A DNA stretch of 10,067 bases from positions 1 through 10,067 of the forward strand of contig JAUHWE010000120.1 of NCBI GenBank assembly GCA_030424825.1. The letters run 5' to 3'. Positions 7,415 to 10,067 of this stretch are shown piece by piece. The translations under genes and the position numbers were made by a program. Below the pieces are notes generated by a model, which was not told the origin of the DNA, did not search any database, and saw only the letters and a list, made by a program, of their open reading frames with translations. The DNA is from Verrucomicrobiia bacterium (GTDB lineage: Bacteria > Verrucomicrobiota > Verrucomicrobiia > Opitutales > Opitutaceae). Position 1 is the stretch's first letter; every line of letters starts with the position of its first letter.

Positions 7415-8183
7415 GTTTCCATTCCGCGTATGCATCTCCTGATCGTTCAATAAATTCGCGTTGCACGAATTCAATCTCAGGAGCGTCGTCCTTATTCAAG
7501 TACTGAATTTCCCCCTCTCCTGCAATATAGTGCGTACAATTCACCACGGATTGCATCCAGCAGAGGCGGGTATCGCGAGCGGGGCTGATCATCGATTTCT
7601 CAACGACAGGGACGTCTACGGGGATAAACTTATCACCACCCTTAAAGAGACAGTAGCCATCTTCACGTCGGCGAGCTCGAACGATTTCCCCTTCGAATGG
7701 CGTATCCAAGAAATAGTCATCCACATCAATCGCCTTTTCTCTCAACTCAGGATCGCTCGAACGCACGACTTCGATCCCTTCGAGCAAACCCATTCTTCCA
7801 TACATCTCCACACAAAACTCGGTAACATTCGATGTGTCTACCGAATCGAATATTTCCACCAGCTTTGCATCGACTAAATTCGGCAAACAGCGTCGTGTTT
7901 TCTCTTTCCACCCCGAGGCGATCGATTTGCAATACAAGGGGGAATACAATTTCTGGATTTTGTTCGCAAACTCGAAGTTGATTTTCTCAGTCTTTCCGGT
8001 ATGCCGATTGACGAGGCTAGCACACGTTTCTCGGTAATCGTGATCGCTATCGTGCAGGAAGAAGACGATCTTCCCTCCAATGTCAGACTGCAACCGCCGG
8101 GCGGTTTTGATTTTCGAAAAAACAAACCGGTTGGGAAAAATCCCACAGGGTTGCTGGCCAAAACAAATGACGGGGGACGACAC
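7404..8183 (-). CDS. Compact BshC-like protein, probable cysteine-adding enzyme of bacillithiol synthesis
   Basis: This 259-residue protein aligns by motif with the BshC family, which adds cysteine to GlcN-malate, but is about half the usual ~540 residues. Near the N-terminus it has FGQQPCGIFP at 8-17, matching the BshC GQQ.G.. loop. HDSDHDY at 44-50 matches the acidic/histidine motif that in BshC reads like EDHDF. SPARDTRLCWMQ at 200-211 and HYIAGEGEIQY at 218-228 match the segment that in BshC reads like SP..LLRP..QD and YVGGPAEIAY. The protein then ends about 30 residues later, where full-length BshC continues with a helical/coiled-coil half. The long variable region between motifs is also shorter. 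The GTG start overlaps the symporter stop in TAGTG and has an AGGAGGT at 8195-8201, 11 bases upstream. Its own stop overlaps the bshB start. Such tight coupling argues against a decayed pseudogene. The BshC assignment is an inference from motifs plus context. Confidence 0.7.
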   Translation of the reverse strand: MSSPVICFGQQPCGIFPNRFVFSKIKTARRLQSDIGGKIVFFLHDSDHDYRETCASLVNRHTGKTEKINFEFANKIQKLYSPLYCKSIASGWKEKTRRCLPNLVDAKLVEIFDSVDTSNVTEFCVEMYGRMGLLEGIEVVRSSDPELREKAIDVDDYFLDTPFEGEIVRARRREDGYCLFKGGDKFIPVDVPVVEKSMISPARDTRLCWMQSVVNCTHYIAGEGEIQYLNKDDAPEIEFVQREFIERSGDAYAEWKHDW

Positions 8184-9877
8184 TAGACCTTCTTACCTCC
8201 TATCACAGGTTGTATTATTAGGCTCAATACAATTACCAAACCGCAAGCGATCATATTATACCAGAGGTACCCGATCTCGACGATATCTGAGAAGTACATG
8301 AACAATACAGACAGTTGAGCGATAATCGCCGCAACAAAGGCTGCGTGGGCACCGATGCGGCGAATAAAAAAGGCGGCAAGAAAAAGCCCGAGCACGGTTC
8401 CGTAAAAAAGGGAGCCAACAATGTTCACCGCTTCGATCAGGCTTTCTACCATGCTGGCGAAAAGCGCAAAGAGAATGGCAAGGCCTCCCCAGATTCCCGT
8501 GAAGACGCGAGATACCGTTTTATAATGCGCGTCCGACTCGTTCTTGCTGAAATGGTTTTGGTAGAAATCAACCGTCGAGATGGTTGCCAAAGCGCTCAGC
8601 TCCGATGCAGTAGACGACATCGCAGCACTTAGGATGACCGCAATCAGTAATCCAATCAGTCCGATAGGAAGCTCATTCAGGACGAAGTGGATAAAGACGT
8701 AATCGGTTTCCTTCATACTTTCCTGGCCGGTAATGGTGGCGATATGCGTCTTTAAATCTGCCCGTGATTGCTTGATCGCTTCACCCGCGACCTTCAGCTC
8801 TTGCTTGATTGATTCCACCTGCAGCTTGTCCCCTTCGCGCAGAGCGCCGACAAAATCCTGCATTGCAGTCTGCTGACTCTCGAAATTGCTTGTGAATGCA
8901 TCCTCGTACTCCCGGTAAGTATCTGCATCAGCAACCACCGCTGCCTCGGTCATAGAACCGGGAAGGAAAGTCGCCGGCGGCTTTTCCCATTGATAGAAAA
9001 CGAATACGAGAACCCCAAGCAGCAGAATCATGAACTGCATCGGAACCTTCAGCAAAGCGTTGAACATCAATCCCAAGCGGCTATCCCGAACTGACTGCCC
9101 AGACATGTACCGCTGAGCCTGCGATTGGTCCGTCCCAAAGTACGAGAGAGAAAGAAAGAACCCGCCGAGCAAACCCGACCAAAGCGTGTACCGCTTATCC
9201 AAATCGAATGAGAGATCAACCACGTTCAGGTGCCCCAGCGCTCCGGCGATGCTCAAATTTTCCTTGAACCCCGCATGTCCTGAAATTTTGTATACTACAA
9301 TACCGAACGCGACCGCCATTCCGGTGAGTATTACCGTCATTTGATACTTGTGCGTAAGACTTACCGCATGGGAACCTCCGGTCACGGTGTAAATGACCAC
9401 GGCCAGACCGACGCCAATAACGGTCGTATTCATGTCCCAGCCAAGCACGCTGGTCAGAATGATCGACGGCGCATAAATGGTGATTCCCGCAGAAAATCCC
9501 CGCTGGATCAGGAATATCACGCTACCCAACGTACGCGTTTTAGAATCAAAACGATGCTCGAGAAATTCGTATACCGAGCATAGCTCAAGCTTGTAGTACA
9601 TGGGCACGAAGACGATGGCGATCAGTATGAGCGCCAACGGCATGCCAAAGTAGTTCTGCACAAAAGCCATTCCGCTATCGTAGGCCAAACCGGGCGTAGA
9701 AAGGAAGGTGATCGCGCTGGCTTGAGTGGCCATCACAGACAGTCCGATCGTCCCCCAACTATTGGAGCTTCCCTTTAGAAATTCGTCCAGCTTCTGGTCA
9801 TTACGCGTCATCCAGACACCGAAGAAGACGATAGCAAATAGGGTTGCCCCCATAACAATAATATCGATTCCGCTCAT
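8183..9877 (-). CDS. Sodium:solute symporter (SSS family) with a long hydrophilic insertion
   Basis: This 564-residue polytopic inner-membrane protein belongs to the sodium:solute symporter family (LeuT fold, about 13 spans). Family marks include the first-helix region ATQASAITFLSTPG at 50-63 and FGTDQSQAQRYMSG at 247-260, a block shared with the iodide, vitamin and monocarboxylate cotransporter branch. SAAMSSTASELSAL at 417-430 is the segment where the second sodium site of the family sits (serines equivalent to the vSGLT pair). Between the helix ending at about 297 and the one beginning at about 393 lies a ~95-residue hydrophilic insertion with a helical, coiled-coil-like stretch around 333-378 (QTAMQDFVGALREGD...). 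The ATG at 9877 begins just before the first span, so the start is firm. It lies 17 bases after the 47-residue membrane peptide gene and overlaps the BshC-like gene by one base. The transported solute cannot be assigned; the context hints at thiol-precursor uptake, an inference only. Confidence 0.9.
   Translation of the reverse strand: MSGIDIIVMGATLFAIVFFGVWMTRNDQKLDEFLKGSSNSWGTIGLSVMATQASAITFLSTPGLAYDSGMAFVQNYFGMPLALILIAIVFVPMYYKLELCSVYEFLEHRFDSKTRTLGSVIFLIQRGFSAGITIYAPSIILTSVLGWDMNTTVIGVGLAVVIYTVTGGSHAVSLTHKYQMTVILTGMAVAFGIVVYKISGHAGFKENLSIAGALGHLNVVDLSFDLDKRYTLWSGLLGGFFLSLSYFGTDQSQAQRYMSGQSVRDSRLGLMFNALLKVPMQFMILLLGVLVFVFYQWEKPPATFLPGSMTEAAVVADADTYREYEDAFTSNFESQQTAMQDFVGALREGDKLQVESIKQELKVAGEAIKQSRADLKTHIATITGQESMKETDYVFIHFVLNELPIGLIGLLIAVILSAAMSSTASELSALATISTVDFYQNHFSKNESDAHYKTVSRVFTGIWGGLAILFALFASMVESLIEAVNIVGSLFYGTVLGLFLAAFFIRRIGAHAAFVAAIIAQLSVLFMYFSDIVEIGYLWYNMIACGLVIVLSLIIQPVIGGKKV
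8195..8201 (-). promoter_or_regulatory. Shine-Dalgarno of the BshC-like gene
   Basis: On the minus strand AGGAGGT lies within the last codons of the symporter gene, 11 bases before a GTG that overlaps the symporter stop as TAGTG. It is one of the few strong Shine-Dalgarno sequences in the window, and it supports the GTG at 8183 as a real start coupled to symporter translation. Confidence 0.6.
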
Positions 9878-9894
9878 ATCTAGTGGAACTCGAA

Positions 9895-10038
9895 CTACTG
9901 AAAGGTCTTGGTCAGCCAGGCATAAAAAGCGATCTGACCCGCCAGAGCGGCTACCACAATCAGGTAGAGCCTAGTCCAGCCTTTAGAGCTCTCGCCTTTG
10001 ACGGAAGCTGCAATTTCAATCTCGGGTTCAGTTTTCAT
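9895..10038 (-). CDS. Small single-span membrane peptide upstream of the symporter
   Basis: This is a 47-residue open frame not belonging to any family I recognise. Residues 1-23 are soluble and charged (MKTEPEIEIAASVKGESSKG), followed by one hydrophobic span at about 24-42 (LYLIVVAALAGQIAFYAWL) and a short KTFQ tail. An in-frame TAG two codons before the ATG means the ATG at 10038 is the earliest possible start. The upstream sequence has only a weak AGG. It heads the same-strand run with a 17-base gap to the symporter gene. Several SSS transporters are co-encoded with small membrane proteins (for example DUF485 or DUF997 partners), but those have two spans. This one has a single span and may be a different type of accessory subunit. 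Coding status is inferred from the clean hydrophobic profile, spacing and frame; the role is a hypothesis. Confidence 0.6.
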   Translation of the reverse strand: MKTEPEIEIAASVKGESSKGWTRLYLIVVAALAGQIAFYAWLTKTFQ

Positions 10039-10067
10039 GGCCTAAAGAAATTAAATTCACAAATAGT

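Noticed and set aside
7415..7474. Longer N-terminus for bshB starting at the ATG at 7474
   Set aside because: It would add 20 residues with no homology and overlap the BshC-like gene by 71 bases; the family fold begins immediately after the ATG at 7414.
7404..8183. BshC-like gene as a truncated pseudogene
   Set aside because: The frame is uninterrupted, has a strong Shine-Dalgarno, and overlaps both neighbours at start and stop. The next gene begins directly at its end, leaving no remnant of a lost C-terminal half.
1..10067. CRISPR array, tRNA, transposase or phage genes
   Set aside because: No regularly spaced direct repeats, no cloverleaf-like segments and no recombinase motifs were seen on either strand by eye.

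Overview
The window looks like chromosomal DNA from a free-living Gram-negative bacterium of about 50% GC. An outer-membrane beta-barrel fragment at the left edge, scarce Shine-Dalgarno sequences, signal-peptide proteins and a large sodium:solute symporter would fit the Verrucomicrobiota (Opitutae-like) or a related PVC/Bacteroidota lineage. This placement is an inference from protein flavour, not from a marker gene. There are no tRNA or rRNA genes, CRISPR arrays, transposases or phage genes.

Left part, plus strand (1-2000): the 3' end of a porin-like outer-membrane protein, a DoxX-like integral membrane protein built from two homologous halves, and a DUF985-type cupin. Next, on the minus strand (2018-3811), a short-chain dehydrogenase lies just downstream of an aldo/keto reductase, probably as a two-gene unit. 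A 256-bp divergent intergenic region (3812-4067) carries repeated TCGAAT motifs and an inverted repeat. It separates this pair from a plus-strand gene for an exported rhodanese-thioredoxin fusion (4068-4793). That gene converges on an uncharacterised small exported protein (4801-5373, minus).

The right half (5558-10038, minus) is one tightly packed operon. It encodes a 47-residue single-span membrane peptide, a 564-residue sodium:solute symporter with a long hydrophilic insertion, a 259-residue protein with BshC-like motifs, a BshB-type GlcNAc-malate deacetylase and a BshA-type GlcNAc-malate synthase. Together the last three would make bacillithiol or a close relative: BshA joins GlcNAc to malate, BshB removes the acetyl group, and BshC adds cysteine. 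The third enzyme is about half the usual BshC length, yet it is translationally coupled to both neighbours. It is therefore either a minimal form of the cysteine-adding enzyme or a divergent replacement. The symporter and its small partner head the same transcript, which suggests a link between solute uptake and thiol synthesis.

The operon ends inside a paired inverted repeat (5486-5562) that resembles a REP doublet (REPIN). One arm of this repeat supplies the bshA stop codon.
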